A DNA stretch of 64,000 bases from CAVZCK01 sp963798805 (GCA_963798805.1 CAWCVC010000011.1:682001-746000), one strand, 5' to 3'. Counted from the stretch's first letter, positions 8,332-17,959 are shown. The notes: a model not told the origin generated them from the sequence alone. Numbers and translations: made by a program.

Positions 8332-11300
8332 ATGCAGAAAGTCAAAGACGTTCCTGCCCCCAAGGGCAGCGGAGCCACCGTTGCTTCCAAGGCTCAGAAA
8401 CCGGCCGCCTCCGGGCGCGACTGGAGCGAGACGCTGTTCCTGCCGAAAACCGACTTTCCGATGAAAGCCGGCCTGCCCAATCTGGAGCCGAGGCTGCTGG
8501 AACGCTGGGAGCAGATGAAGCTGTTCAAGCAGCTCAGAAAGATCACGAAGGGTCGCGAGAAATTCACTCTGCATGACGGCCCGCCTTACGCGAACGGCAA
8601 CATCCATATCGGCACGGCGCTGAACAAGATCCTGAAAGACATGGTCGTGCGCTCACAGTCGCAGCTCGGCAAGGATTCCAACTATGTCCCCGGCTGGGAT
8701 TGTCACGGCCTGCCGATCGAATGGAAGATCGAGGAGCAATACCGCGCCAAGGGCAAGGACAAGGACGCGGTGCCGATCATCGAGTTCCGGCGCGAGTGCC
8801 GCGAATTCGCCGAGCATTGGATCGACATTCAGCGTCAGGAATTCAAGCGGCTCGGCGTGGAGGGCGACTGGGACAAGCCCTACGCCACGATGACTTTCGA
8901 CGCCGAAGCGACCATCGCCAATGAGCTGATGAAGTTCGCCATGAACGGTGCGCTTTACGAGGGCTCCAAGCCGGTGATGTGGTCAGTCGTCGAGCGCACA
9001 GCGCTTGCCGAGGCCGAGGTCGAATATCACGAGCATGTCAGCCCGACGATTTTCGTCCGCTTTCCGATCTCAAACGTGCGTCCGAAAGAGCAGCATGGAA
9101 AATGGATCACGTTAGATCCCAATCCGGACGGATCAGAGTCACCGCGCGAAAAGGCCGAGATGGCCGAGCTCGATAAAGCGGATGCAGATTTCATAGAGGC
9201 GCTAAAGGGCGCGTCGGTCGTCATCTGGACGACGACGCCGTGGACGATCCCGGGCAACCGCGCCATTGCCTATTCCTCCAAGATCACCTATGGCCTTTAT
9301 CAAGTGACGGAAGCGCCTGATGACAATTGGGCTCGGAAAGGCGACAAGCTCGTCATCGCAGATGTGCTTGCGGAAAATCTGAAGAACGCTGCACGCATCG
9401 AGGCATGGCAGCGCTTAGGCGATGTCGGTCCTGCCGAGATCAAAGCCGTCCGCCACCCCTTCCACGAGCGAGGCTACGATTTCGACGTCCGCCTCTATGA
9501 AGGCGACTTCGTCACCGAGGACACCGGCACTGGCTTCGTTCATATCGCCCCCGGCCACGGGGCGGACGACTATGAGCTGTTCGTCAAGCACAAGAAGAGT
9601 TTCGAAGAGGCCGGCATCCCCGAAGTGCCGCACACTGTCGGCGAGGACGGCTTCTACTTCGAGCATGTGCCGCTCTTCGGCGGCAAGGAGCCGAAGCGCG
9701 TCATCGACGACAAGGGCAAATTCGGCGACGCCAATGATGCCGTCATCCAGGCGCTGATCGATGCGAACGCGCTCATCGCGCGCGGCAGGTTGCGCCACCA
9801 ATATCCGCATAGCTGGCGGTCGAAGGCGCCGGTGATCTTCCGCAACACGCCGCAATGGTTCATCGGCATCGACAAGCCCACCAAGGTCAAAGGCGTGCGC
9901 GGCCAGAAAACCATCCGTGAGCTCGCCCTTAAAGCCATCGACGACACGCGTTTTGTGCCCGCCACCGGCCAGAACCGCCTGCGCGGCATGATCGAGGCAC
10001 GGCCCGACTGGGTGATCTCGCGCCAGCGCGCCTGGGGCGTACCGATCACGGTCTTCGTTCACGAGACGACCGGCGAGGTGATCCCGAATGCCGAATTCAA
10101 TTCGTCGGCCGAGCTGATCGACCGCATCGTCAAAGCCTTCGAAGACGAAGGCGCCGACGCCTGGTTCAAGCCCGGCGCGCGCGAGCGTTTCCTCGAAGGG
10201 CTGGTCGCCGATCCGGCCGAATGGAAAAAAGTCGACGATATTCTCGATGTCTGGTTCGAGTCCGGCTCGACGCACGCCTTCGTGCTGGAGAAGCGCAAGG
10301 ATCTCGGCTGGCCGGCGGCGCTCTATCTCGAAGGCTCGGACCAGCATCGCGGCTGGTTCCATTCCTCGCTTCTAGAGAGCTGCGGCACGCGCGGCCGCGC
10401 GCCCTATGACGCCATCCTCACCCATGGCTTCGTCCTCGACGAAAAGGGCGAGGAGAAGATGTCGAAATCGAAAGGCAACACGCTCTCTCCGCAAGACGTT
10501 GCCAAGCAGAACGGCGCCGAAATCCTGCGCCTGTGGGTCGCGGCTTCGGACTATTCCGGCGATATCCGCTTCGGCCCCGGCATCGTCCAGTCGAACGTCG
10601 AATCCTATCGCAAGCTGCGTAATACGCTGCGCTTCATGCTCGGCAATCTCGCTCATTACCAGCCCGAGCTGCGCGTCGATTATGCCGACATGCCGGAGCT
10701 GGAGCGCTTCATCCTGCACCGGCTCTGGGAGCTCGATGCGCAGGTGCGCAAGGCTTACGACAATTTCGACTTCAAGCGGGTGTTCTCGTCGCTGTTCAAT
10801 TTCTGCACGGGCGATCTGTCCTCACTCTATTTCGATATCCGCAAGGACGCGCTCTATTGCGAACCGCATTCCAGCATGAAGCGGCGCGCAGCGCTGACGG
10901 TCCTGGACGTGCTCTTCGACCGCCTGACCACCTGGCTCGCCCCGATCCTCTGCTTCACCTCGGAGGAGGCGTATCTCTGCCGCTATCCGGAGGCGAAGGA
11001 TTCAGTGCATCTGAAGACCTTCCCCGACATTCCGGCGGAATGGCGCGATGACGAACTTGCCGCCAGATGGCAAACCATCTGGAAGATCCGCCATGTCGTG
11101 ACCGGCGCGCTGGAGGTGGAGCGCCGCGAGAAGCGCATCGGCTCAAGTCTTGAAGCCGCACCGACCATCTATATCGCCGACAGGGCGCTTTACGCTCTCG
11201 CCAAAGGCGAGGACTGGGCCGAGATCGGCATCACCAGCGACGCGACGCTGAAATCCGGCAAAGCGCCGGCCGACGCGTTCACGCTCGAAGAGGTGCCGGA

Positions 11301-11454
11301 TGTCGCGGTCGTGCCGGGGCTGGCCAAGGGCCAGAAATGCGCGCGGTCCTGGAAGATCCTGCCCGACGTCGGCGCGGACAAGGAGTTCCCCGAGCTCAGC
11401 CCGCGCGATGCTGCCGCCGTCCGCGAGTTCGACGCCAGGAAGAAGGCCGCCTAA
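8332..11454 (+). CDS. ileS: Isoleucyl-tRNA synthetase
   Basis: Charges tRNA-Ile with isoleucine in the cytosol. The class I signatures are clear: the HIGH motif in PYANGNIHIGTALNK (~residue 92) and KMSKS in GEEKMSKSKGNTL (~709). The CP1 editing domain carries TTTPWTIPGNRAIAY. Length of 1,040 residues fits long alphaproteobacterial IleRS. The frame is open further upstream to a TTG at 8284, but the ATG at 8332 gives the better start, although its ribosome site is weak. It is monocistronic up to a short gap before the thioesterase gene, which has its own GGGAGGAG site. Confidence 0.96.
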   Translation: MQKVKDVPAPKGSGATVASKAQKPAASGRDWSETLFLPKTDFPMKAGLPNLEPRLLERWEQMKLFKQLRKITKGREKFTLHDGPPYANGNIHIGTALNKILKDMVVRSQSQLGKDSNYVPGWDCHGLPIEWKIEEQYRAKGKDKDAVPIIEFRRECREFAEHWIDIQRQEFKRLGVEGDWDKPYATMTFDAEATIANELMKFAMNGALYEGSKPVMWSVVERTALAEAEVEYHEHVSPTIFVRFPISNVRPKEQHGKWITLDPNPDGSESPREKAEMAELDKADADFIEALKGASVVIWTTTPWTIPGNRAIAYSSKITYGLYQVTEAPDDNWARKGDKLVIADVLAENLKNAARIEAWQRLGDVGPAEIKAVRHPFHERGYDFDVRLYEGDFVTEDTGTGFVHIAPGHGADDYELFVKHKKSFEEAGIPEVPHTVGEDGFYFEHVPLFGGKEPKRVIDDKGKFGDANDAVIQALIDANALIARGRLRHQYPHSWRSKAPVIFRNTPQWFIGIDKPTKVKGVRGQKTIRELALKAIDDTRFVPATGQNRLRGMIEARPDWVISRQRAWGVPITVFVHETTGEVIPNAEFNSSAELIDRIVKAFEDEGADAWFKPGARERFLEGLVADPAEWKKVDDILDVWFESGSTHAFVLEKRKDLGWPAALYLEGSDQHRGWFHSSLLESCGTRGRAPYDAILTHGFVLDEKGEEKMSKSKGNTLSPQDVAKQNGAEILRLWVAASDYSGDIRFGPGIVQSNVESYRKLRNTLRFMLGNLAHYQPELRVDYADMPELERFILHRLWELDAQVRKAYDNFDFKRVFSSLFNFCTGDLSSLYFDIRKDALYCEPHSSMKRRAALTVLDVLFDRLTTWLAPILCFTSEEAYLCRYPEAKDSVHLKTFPDIPAEWRDDELAARWQTIWKIRHVVTGALEVERREKRIGSSLEAAPTIYIADRALYALAKGEDWAEIGITSDATLKSGKAPADAFTLEEVPDVAVVPGLAKGQKCARSWKILPDVGADKEFPELSPRDAAAVREFDARKKAA

Positions 11455-11516
11455 AGGACTTTCGTGGTTGGGCGCGGGGCGTTGATCCAGAAGACCCCGG
11501 TCGGGAGGAGCCGATC

Positions 11517-11962
11517 TTGATCGAAGATATCCTGAAGAGCGTTCCCATGCCTCCGGCGGCAAAGCTGTTGGGCTGGAAGCTCATTTCGTTGGATGCTGCG
11601 GCAGGAGAGATCGAGGTCGGCTTCGAGGGCAAGCCCGAATTCGCCAATCCGATCGGCAACATTCAGGGCGGTATTCTCTCGGCCATGCTCGACGATACGA
11701 TGGGCCGCTCGTCGTCGTGATGACCGGCGGCCGACAGTTCGGCGTAACCATCGACCTGCACGTTCATTTTCTGCAGGCCGTGCGCCCCGGGCCGATCACG
11801 GTCAAGGCGCGGATGACCCAGCTCGGCAAGCGGATCGCCTTCATCGAAGGACAGCTTTTCGACAAGAATGGAAAGCTCGCCGCACGCGCGACATGCAGTT
11901 CCTCTCTCTTGGACGGTGTCTTGCCGAATGTGACCAGCGACAAGGTGGAAGAGCAGAAATGA
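11517..11962 (+). pseudogene. PaaI-type hotdog thioesterase, frameshifted
   Basis: A hotdog-fold acyl-CoA thioesterase of ~148 residues is spread over two frames. The first part, from a TTG with a GGGAGGAG site six bases upstream, contains NPIGNIQGGILSAMLDDTMG, the PaaI-type active-site helix. The second part (from ~11711) continues PLVVVMTGGRQFGVTIDLHVHFLQ. Reading is restored by one extra C in GGGCCGCTC (11701-11709), so a single base is missing. This may be a real inactivating mutation or a sequencing error. The stop overlaps the next gene by four bases (ATGA), implying that the two were a translational unit. Confidence 0.8.
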
Positions 11963-12342
11963 ACGACGACGAACGCGCCATCCGTAATCTGGTCGACACC
12001 TGGCTCTCCGCTTCGAAGGCCGGTGACATCAAGACCGTCCTTGGTCTTATGTCGGACGATGTGATCTTCATGGTCCCCGGCCAGGAGCCGTTCGGCAAGG
12101 CGGCCTTCGCTGCCGCCTCCGAGGGCGCCAAGGATCTGCGCATCGAGGGGCATAGTGAGATCGAGGAACTGCAGATTTTCGGCGACTGGGCCTATATGCG
12201 GAGCCATCTCGACGTGACCGCGACGCCACCCCAGGGGGCGCCGGTGCGGCGCTCGGGCTACACTCTCACCATCCTGCGCAAGCTGCCGGACGGGCGTTGG
12301 GTGATCTCGCGCGACGCCAATCTGCTGGCAAAGAATGCGTAA
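11959..12342 (+). CDS. SnoaL/DUF4440-like nuclear transport factor 2 fold protein
   Basis: 127 residues starting at an ATG overlapping the thioesterase stop. The pattern DERAIRNLVDTWLSASKAGDIKTVLGLMSDDVIFMVPGQ and the C-terminal DGRWVISRDAN are typical of SgcJ/EcaC-like proteins, a cone-shaped NTF2 fold that binds small hydrophobic ligands or acts as a subunit of small-molecule enzymes. No catalytic set can be assigned. Coupling to an acyl-CoA thioesterase suggests a role in acyl or small-molecule metabolism, but this is only context. Confidence 0.8.
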   Translation: MNDDERAIRNLVDTWLSASKAGDIKTVLGLMSDDVIFMVPGQEPFGKAAFAAASEGAKDLRIEGHSEIEELQIFGDWAYMRSHLDVTATPPQGAPVRRSGYTLTILRKLPDGRWVISRDANLLAKNA

Positions 12343-12371
12343 AGCAGCCCTTCGCTAGCTTTAGCTCCATC

Positions 12372-13193
12372 TCATCGTTCGTCGAGCCGGCTCTCACCGT
12401 TTTCCTCCGCCGATTTGTGCTGCATGCGGTTCGAGATCCCGATCATACGCTGGTGCACCGGCCCGTTCTCTGCGAGATGCGGACCATATCGCTCCAGAAT
12501 CAGCCAGGCGAGCCAGCGCGTGACGAAGGCCATAAAGATGCCGGCGAAGATCACGTCGCTGAGGAAATGTCCGCCGCCGCCGATCCTGATGAAGCCAGCA
12601 AAGCTCCCAGCAGCAATCGCCGCGATGAACATCCGCCTTCGCCACGCCGCGCCAGTCAGCAGTGCGGCGGCAAATCCCAGCGTGAAGATGTTCGAGGCTT
12701 CCCCACTGACGAAGGAGCAATTGCGGGCGCACTGATCGGTGCGCAGGAGTGGTGGCGTAAAGGCCTTCGTGCCGCCGAATTCCGTCACATGCACCGGCCG
12801 CGCGCGGCCCCAATGATCCTTGAAGCCGAGATTGGCGACGAGGCCGGGCCCGATCGCGGCGCAAAGCCCGATATAAGCCCAGGCGGCGAGCCCCAGCCCC
12901 ATCAGCCTGCGGTTGAGGAACGCCATGAACAGAAAGCCGAGGATTGCAGCGACGCAGGCGAAGGCGAAAATCATCCTGAGCAGCGTCCGCACGACAGCGG
13001 CGGCGCTCGGGGCCGAGAACAGGAACTTGCCGTCACCGAGATAGAAGAGATGGGAGACCCACAGATCGATAGATGGGAAGGCCGAAAAGATCAGAGCCGC
13101 AGCGAGGCCGACGGCACTGGTTACGCAAAGCATGGAATAATCGCCGGATGGCGGCCTGGACGGCCTTTCCGTCGGGACTGGAAGCGTGCTCAT
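12372..13193 (-). CDS. PAP2-family membrane phosphatase (lipid phosphatase)
   Basis: 273 residues with several membrane helices. PAP2 motif 1 is KDHWGRARP (125-133) and motif 3 is R203...H209FLSD213. Motif 2, normally PSGH, reads SFVSGEAS (160-167), so the motif-2 histidine is a glutamate. Such enzymes remove phosphate from lipid A, phosphatidylglycerophosphate or polyprenyl pyrophosphates at the periplasmic face. The start overlaps the stop of the ArnT-like glycosyltransferase (ATGA), so the two are co-translated; dephosphorylation of lipid A with sugar addition would fit. The exact substrate is unknown. The C-terminal ~40 residues are a polar tail. Confidence 0.85.
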   Translation of the reverse strand: MSTLPVPTERPSRPPSGDYSMLCVTSAVGLAAALIFSAFPSIDLWVSHLFYLGDGKFLFSAPSAAAVVRTLLRMIFAFACVAAILGFLFMAFLNRRLMGLGLAAWAYIGLCAAIGPGLVANLGFKDHWGRARPVHVTEFGGTKAFTPPLLRTDQCARNCSFVSGEASNIFTLGFAAALLTGAAWRRRMFIAAIAAGSFAGFIRIGGGGHFLSDVIFAGIFMAFVTRWLAWLILERYGPHLAENGPVHQRMIGISNRMQHKSAEENGESRLDER

Positions 13194-14704
13194 CGCGCGG
13201 TTTTTTCGAGTGCGTAGAAATAAATCTGACGGGTCTTTGAGGTTCCTGCGGCAATGGTCTCGGTGCCGAGCGGCCGGCTGCCCCCCGGCCCGGCCGCGTT
13301 GAAGCTGACGAGCAGGGCGGGACGCGGCGACGCGTCGGTCAGCGGCCTGGTCATCTCGAAATGATCCTCCGGCGGCCCGCCGCGGCGAAGCGCGAAGACG
13401 GGAATCGCGGTGTCGCGCAGGTAATAGAACAATTCCGCCGAGAGAGCGCGCTTATCCGTCGCGATCGCCTGGAAGCCGCCGTCCTTCGCCTTGCGTCCGG
13501 CCGCAACGGCCAACTCCTTCCACCCCAGCACGCGGGAATAGGGATCGACGCCGCCAGGCAAATCGATGCGCCCGGCCAGAATGCCCCCAATGGGGATGAG
13601 CAGAGCGACAGCGCAATGCAAGAAGAAGGAGGTGCGGAACAGCCGCGTCCAGCCCTCTCGCAGCAGCACGGCCGTCACCAGCACCGTCGCCGCGATATAG
13701 GCGAAGGCCGCCCAATTTGCGAAAGCCCGGGATACGAGCGCTTGTGCGGTCATCAAGATGAGGATCGGGGCGGAAAAGGCGAATAGCAGCCGTTCCAGCA
13801 TCGGCGATGCCGCACGGCGCGCCGGGTCACGCAGCCAGTTGAAGCCGAAGGCAAGAAACGCGACGAACAGGATCGGCCCGAATACGCCGAGCTGACTGCC
13901 GAGGAATTCCGCCATCTTCTCAGGATGCAGGTGAATGCCACTCCAGCGGGCATTGCCCGCCGTGTGCGACAAGGTCGCAAAGCCGTTCTGCACGTTCCAG
14001 ACGATGTTCGGCGCGATCAGCGCCGCGCCGATTGCCAGCGCCGCATAGAGCGGCGGCTCTCTCAGCAATGCACGGCCATCACGCGTTAAGATCGCATGGA
14101 GCGCGAAACAGAGAATGAAATACGCCATCGCGTATTTCGACAGCAGCCCGAAGCCGATGGCCGCGCCCAACGTGATCGCCCACACCCACGATCCCGTATC
14201 GAGCAGCCTGATAAGCGCCAAAAGGCCGAGCGCCACGAAGAACAGCAGCGGTGCATCCGTCGAGATCAGGCCGGATGAGAGCGAAACGCCGGGCAGCGTC
14301 AGATAAGTCAGTCCGGACCAGAAGCCGATCCGCAAATCGTAAAGCCGACGCCCAATCGCGAAAACGAGTAGCGCCGTCCCGCCATGGATCAGCGCAGACG
14401 GCGCGCGGATGCAGGCCTCCTCCTGGCCGCAAATCCCCGTTGCGCCTCGGATGATCCAGGCGATCAGCGGCGGCTTGGAGTAATAGCCGAAGGCCAGATC
14501 GCGCGACCAGAACCAATATTGCGCCTCGTCGAAGAACAGTTCAGTGTTCGAAAATGCGACGGTGACGAGCCGAAAAATCGTCAGCGCGGCGACACAGAAA
14601 AAAAGCGCTCCGGCATAGTTTTGCGCGAGCTGTTGCGCTGGCGCATCAGCCCTTTGGAGGAGCCGGTCGAATCGCGGCCAAGAGGTAACTCGTTCTCCGC
14701 TCAT
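13190..14704 (-). CDS. ArnT-like polyprenyl-phosphate-sugar glycosyltransferase (GT39/GT83 type)
   Basis: 504 residues, about twelve membrane helices. The first periplasmic loop has FFDEAQYWFWSRDLAFGYYSKPPLIAW, the acidic motif (DE) typical of ArnT/PMT-type transferases that take a sugar from a lipid-phosphate carrier and move it onto lipid A or a glycan. In Rhizobiales relatives add galacturonic acid to lipid A/core. It is the first gene of a two-gene minus-strand unit with the PAP2 phosphatase. The divergent neighbour at 14886 is a GT2 enzyme that would make the lipid-phosphate sugar donor. The sugar cannot be told from sequence alone. Confidence 0.87.
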   Translation of the reverse strand: MSGERVTSWPRFDRLLQRADAPAQQLAQNYAGALFFCVAALTIFRLVTVAFSNTELFFDEAQYWFWSRDLAFGYYSKPPLIAWIIRGATGICGQEEACIRAPSALIHGGTALLVFAIGRRLYDLRIGFWSGLTYLTLPGVSLSSGLISTDAPLLFFVALGLLALIRLLDTGSWVWAITLGAAIGFGLLSKYAMAYFILCFALHAILTRDGRALLREPPLYAALAIGAALIAPNIVWNVQNGFATLSHTAGNARWSGIHLHPEKMAEFLGSQLGVFGPILFVAFLAFGFNWLRDPARRAASPMLERLLFAFSAPILILMTAQALVSRAFANWAAFAYIAATVLVTAVLLREGWTRLFRTSFFLHCAVALLIPIGGILAGRIDLPGGVDPYSRVLGWKELAVAAGRKAKDGGFQAIATDKRALSAELFYYLRDTAIPVFALRRGGPPEDHFEMTRPLTDASPRPALLVSFNAAGPGGSRPLGTETIAAGTSKTRQIYFYALEKTAR

Positions 14705-14885
14705 AGAGTTTTCATTCCGCCGCTGCGCCCGTCCCGCGAGTCAATTGCACGGGCAATCGCCACAATTCTCTCAACAGCCAAGGCTATTTATCCGGTTGTG
14801 CTCCGTCGCGAAAGGCTGATATTGGATCAATGGGGTTAGGCACTTCCGGGGCAAAGGCGCGCCGGACGCATGTGAAGGGGCGCTC

Positions 14886-15680
14886 ATGAGCGTTTCCGTC
14901 GTCATTCCGGCATTGAACGAGGCAGGCAATATCGGCCGTCTGGTCGAGGAAACCTATGCCGCGATTCCGCCCGACCGCCTGGCCGAGGTGATTGTCGTCG
15001 ACGATTGCAGCGATGATGCGACGGGCGACGAGATCAAGGCGCTGATTCCACGCCATTCCGGGCTGCGCTATCTCCGTCACGGCGTCCGCTCCGGCCAGAG
15101 CGCGGCGATCCGCACCGGCGTGCTGGCAGCAAGCAGCCCGATCATCGGCACCATGGACGGTGACGGCCAGAACGATCCGCAAGATATTCCCAATCTCCTC
15201 GCCCGGCTTGGCGCCAATATCAATGACGGGCCGGTGATGGTCGGCGGCGTGCGCGCGAAGCGCAAGGCGGTCGGGTCGCGCAAGCTGGCCTCGGTGATTG
15301 CGAATTCCATCCGCAACGCCGCGTTCAAGGACAATTGCCCCGACAGCGGCTGCGGCATCAAGGTCTACTGGCGGGAGGCCTTTCTGCGCCTGCCGTTCTT
15401 CACCTCGATGCATCGCTTCATGCCGGCCCTGTTTCTCATGAACGGCTACAGGGTCACCTACGAGCCGGTGAATGATCGCGCGCGGCTTGCCGGACGCTCG
15501 AAATACACCAATTTTGGCCGCGCGCTCACAGGGCTCTATGACCTTTTCGGCGTGGTCTGGCTGCGCAAGCGCACCAGAGTGCCGCAGATCACGGAAGATT
15601 CGGCGCGCGTCCGGCATGTGCCGGGCGCTCCAGTGCGGAGCGGCGACGCTCAGCGGGCGCGTCACGCAGCCGGTGAGTAA
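14886..15680 (+). CDS. GT2 polyprenyl-phosphate glycosyltransferase (dolichol-P-mannose synthase-like)
   Basis: 264 residues, no membrane helices: a soluble GT-A enzyme. VVIPALNEAGNI at the N-terminus, VVDDCSDD, the metal-binding DGDGQNDPQDI (~95) and GRSKYTNFGRALTGLYDLFGV near the C-terminus fit polyprenyl-phosphate sugar transferases such as ArnC or the rhizobial RgtE type. It should load a nucleotide-sugar onto undecaprenyl- or dodecaprenyl-phosphate at the cytoplasmic face. It diverges from the ArnT-like gene and is followed 40 bases later by the LAB_N protein; together they form a donor-making module. Confidence 0.88.
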   Translation: MSVSVVIPALNEAGNIGRLVEETYAAIPPDRLAEVIVVDDCSDDATGDEIKALIPRHSGLRYLRHGVRSGQSAAIRTGVLAASSPIIGTMDGDGQNDPQDIPNLLARLGANINDGPVMVGGVRAKRKAVGSRKLASVIANSIRNAAFKDNCPDSGCGIKVYWREAFLRLPFFTSMHRFMPALFLMNGYRVTYEPVNDRARLAGRSKYTNFGRALTGLYDLFGVVWLRKRTRVPQITEDSARVRHVPGAPVRSGDAQRARHAAGE

Positions 15681-15720
15681 GTGGGTTTTGGCTTTAATCA
15701 GAGATTGAGCGAGAGCCTCG

Positions 15721-16071
15721 ATGAACTTTTCGAATTTAGCGGCGTGGTGGGCTGGCATTTCGGTGACCGAGCTGATCTGGCTGACGGTCGGCTTTACCGC
15801 TCAGGCCATGTTCTCGATGCAATTCATTATCCAGTGGATCGCCAGTGAAAAAGCGCGACGTAGCATCGTGCCGGAGACCTTCTGGTATTTCAGCTTTGTC
15901 GGCGGCCTGATGCTGTTCGTCTACGCGATCTATCGCATGGATCCCGTCTTTATCCTCGGCCAGGGTTCGGGTCTTTTCATTTATGCCCGCAATATCCATT
16001 TTATTATAAGAGAGAAGCGCGACACCGTGGCTCCGCTGATCGACACGGGATATAAACCCGCCGCCGAATAA
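15721..16071 (+). CDS. LAB_N domain membrane protein (lipid A modification accessory)
   Basis: 116 residues with three hydrophobic helices (LIWLTVGFTAQAMFSMQFIIQW, FWYFSFVGGLMLFVYAIYRMDPVFILGQGSGL). This is the domain named after the N-terminus of some lipid-A-disaccharide synthases; as a free-standing protein it usually sits beside GT2 and ArnT-like genes and probably helps the polyprenyl-phosphate transferase or flips its product, as proposed for small RgtF/ArnE-like proteins. The position directly after the GT2 gene agrees. It is the last gene before the tRNA-fMet and the mobile zone. Confidence 0.85.
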   Translation: MNFSNLAAWWAGISVTELIWLTVGFTAQAMFSMQFIIQWIASEKARRSIVPETFWYFSFVGGLMLFVYAIYRMDPVFILGQGSGLFIYARNIHFIIREKRDTVAPLIDTGYKPAAE

Positions 16072-16226
16072 AGTCTGGCGATAAGGGTTGCGCGGTCCTG
16101 GGCTTTCAGCTAAACAGCAAGCCTTCGTGTTCGACGCTATCCATTCATTCTTGCGTGCGGTTCCGCCTTTCATCTCTTGCTGGGCGGGGACGGCGATTTG
16201 GGTGGTTCTCACGAAGAGGATTTTGG

Positions 16227-16304
<78 letters not shown>

Positions 16305-16328
16305 ATTTCCCTTTAAAAATCAATCATT

Positions 16329-17519
16329 AGCCGACCATCTCGCGCTGGGAGAACGCGCCGACGCTGAAGGAGATCATCCGCCTGACCTATGCGCTCGTCG
16401 ACATCTGGTGCCGGAGCTACAAGATGCCGCCGGCATCGGTGGTGCTGGACATCGATGACACGCTCGACGTGGTGCACGGCCATCAGAAACTGTCGGAATG
16501 GAACGCCCATTACGACGAGCGCTGCTTTCTGCCGATCCACATCTATGAGACAGCGACGGGCCGCCCGGTCACCATGATCCTGCGTCCGGGCAAGACGCCC
16601 TCAGGCAAGGAAGTCCGTGGATTACTGCGCCGTCTGATCAATCGCATTCGCCGGCATTGGTCCGATACGCGCATCACCATTCGTGGCGATAGTCACTACG
16701 GCCGAGAAGAAGTTATGAGCTGGTGTGAGGCCAATGGCATCGACTATGTCTTCGGCTTTGCTGGCAATACCGTGCTCGACCGCTTGGTCGAACCGGAGGC
16801 CGATGATATCCGGACGCGCCGCGCCGAGGAGCAACTTGCCGTTCTGCGCGGCTTCGCCGAAACGCGCTATGCGGCAAAATCCTGGGCCAGGGAGCGCCGT
16901 GTTGTGGCACGTATCGAGGCGAGCGCCAGTCATGAGGACGACATGCTCCGCCGCGGGCTCGACATCCGCTATGCCGTCACCTCGCTGGCGAAAGGCAACG
17001 CCGAGCACATCTATGCGACCCTCTACTGCGAGAGGGGACAGGCAGAGAATCTGATCAAGCAACATAAAGCGCAACTCGCATCCGATCGCACCAGCTGCCG
17101 ATCGCCGCTTGCTAATCAGATGCGGCTCATTCTGCACACCGCCGCCTATTGGCTGATGCTCGATGTGCGCGATTGCGTGCCGTCCTGGCATCCTTTGCGG
17201 CAAAGCGAGTTCGCCAGCATTCGCCTGCGCCTGCTGAAAATCGCCGGACGTTTCGTCGAGACCGCGAGCCGCATCCGTGTGGCACTCGCCTCGTGCTGCC
17301 CGGAGGCCGAGCTGTTCAGCCTCGTTGCCTTCCGGCTGCAATCGTCCGGGCCATGAATGGTGGGGCATGACCGCCCCAGGAGCCCGGACCATCCACCTTC
17401 AGCGCGTCGACAGCGTACTCGAGCCGATCAGCCTGCCGGACGTGTCCGCACAGGACGGATCACCTCGCCCAGCAAGAACGGAAAGAAGATAGCCTGCTCG
17501 GACGCATAAGAACGGCTAG
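16329..17519 (+). mobile_element. IS1380-family element, left-truncated copy
   Basis: From 16329 to the right terminal repeat (…GGCTAG, ends 17519) the sequence matches the full copy at 28460-29650 nearly base for base; I saw one difference, C versus T at 16482. The left ~466 bases, including the left inverted repeat and the transposase start, are missing. The break lies 26 bases past the tRNA-fMet gene. It cannot move by itself. Confidence 0.93.
16331..17356 (+). pseudogene. IS1380 transposase, 5'-truncated
   Basis: Carries the C-terminal ~340 residues of the 472-residue transposase at 28069, including the conserved acidic stretches VLDIDDTLDVVHG and IRGDSHYGREEV. The first ~130 residues are gone. 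An internal ATG at 16424 leaves a 310-residue open frame that could make a truncated protein with the same DNA-end specificity; whether it is made or acts as an inhibitor is unknown. Confidence 0.9.
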
Positions 17520-17765
17520 AATGTTCGTGGCCGGACGAACGTGAAGTCCAGAAATCTCGTGTCACTGTGGTGTCACAAAACCTGGATGCCTCAATCACCG
17601 ATTTGTGATCGCCATTGTTGACGACCGATGGCGAGTGACGTGAGAGCCAATGCTCCTTGGCGTAGATAGAATGCTATCCACGGGCCTTCACCGCCGAATT
17701 TCCCGTAACGAGACCGAAAACGGCGATCACCCGTCCATCAATTACTCAGACATTCAGCCGATTGG
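17520..17765. other. Intergenic, candidate remnant of an integrative element end
   Basis: No gene seen. It holds a hairpin (GTTCGT/ACGAAC at ~17523-17540), two direct GTGTCAC repeats 11 bases apart (17559-17565, 17570-17576) and a small inverted repeat ATCAC/GTGAT. Such spaced heptamers next to a tRNA relic could be integrase arm sites, but no integrase gene is present. Confidence 0.3.
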
Positions 17766-17810
17766 CTCTTAATCAGCGGGTCCAAGGTTCGAATCCTTGT
17801 GCGCCCACCA
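17766..17810 (+). pseudogene. 3' half of a tRNA-Lys (CTT), attachment-site relic
   Basis: Starts in the anticodon arm (CTCTTAATCAG, anticodon CTT) and runs through the variable loop and T-arm (AAGGTTCGAATCCTT) to CCA. No 5' half exists upstream: the D-arm is absent. 3' tRNA halves of this kind arise when an integrative element recombines within the anticodon loop and restores or duplicates the 3' part of its target gene. Confidence 0.85.
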
Positions 17811-17959
17811 CTTTTAGAAATGAATTCAAGGGGTTGTGAGCTGGTGCGGCGAGATGGATCGCGGGAGCTACCGTCATGTCAACAAACTGTGCGGCGCCGA
17901 CCTGCATCAATTTTCGCATCGTGTCACCGGGATTTGTCGCGCCAACTGCTGAGCTCCCG
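17811..17959. other. Spacer between two tRNA relics
   Basis: 149 bases with no recognisable gene. An open frame reading antisense through this stretch ends in ...GAQGFEPWTR, a well-known artefact of translating the T-arm of tRNA genes backwards. Confidence 0.5.

Noticed and set aside
9415..10362. Long antisense frame within ileS
   Set aside because: GC-rich codon-position shadow of a clear core gene; no ribosome site or family pattern.
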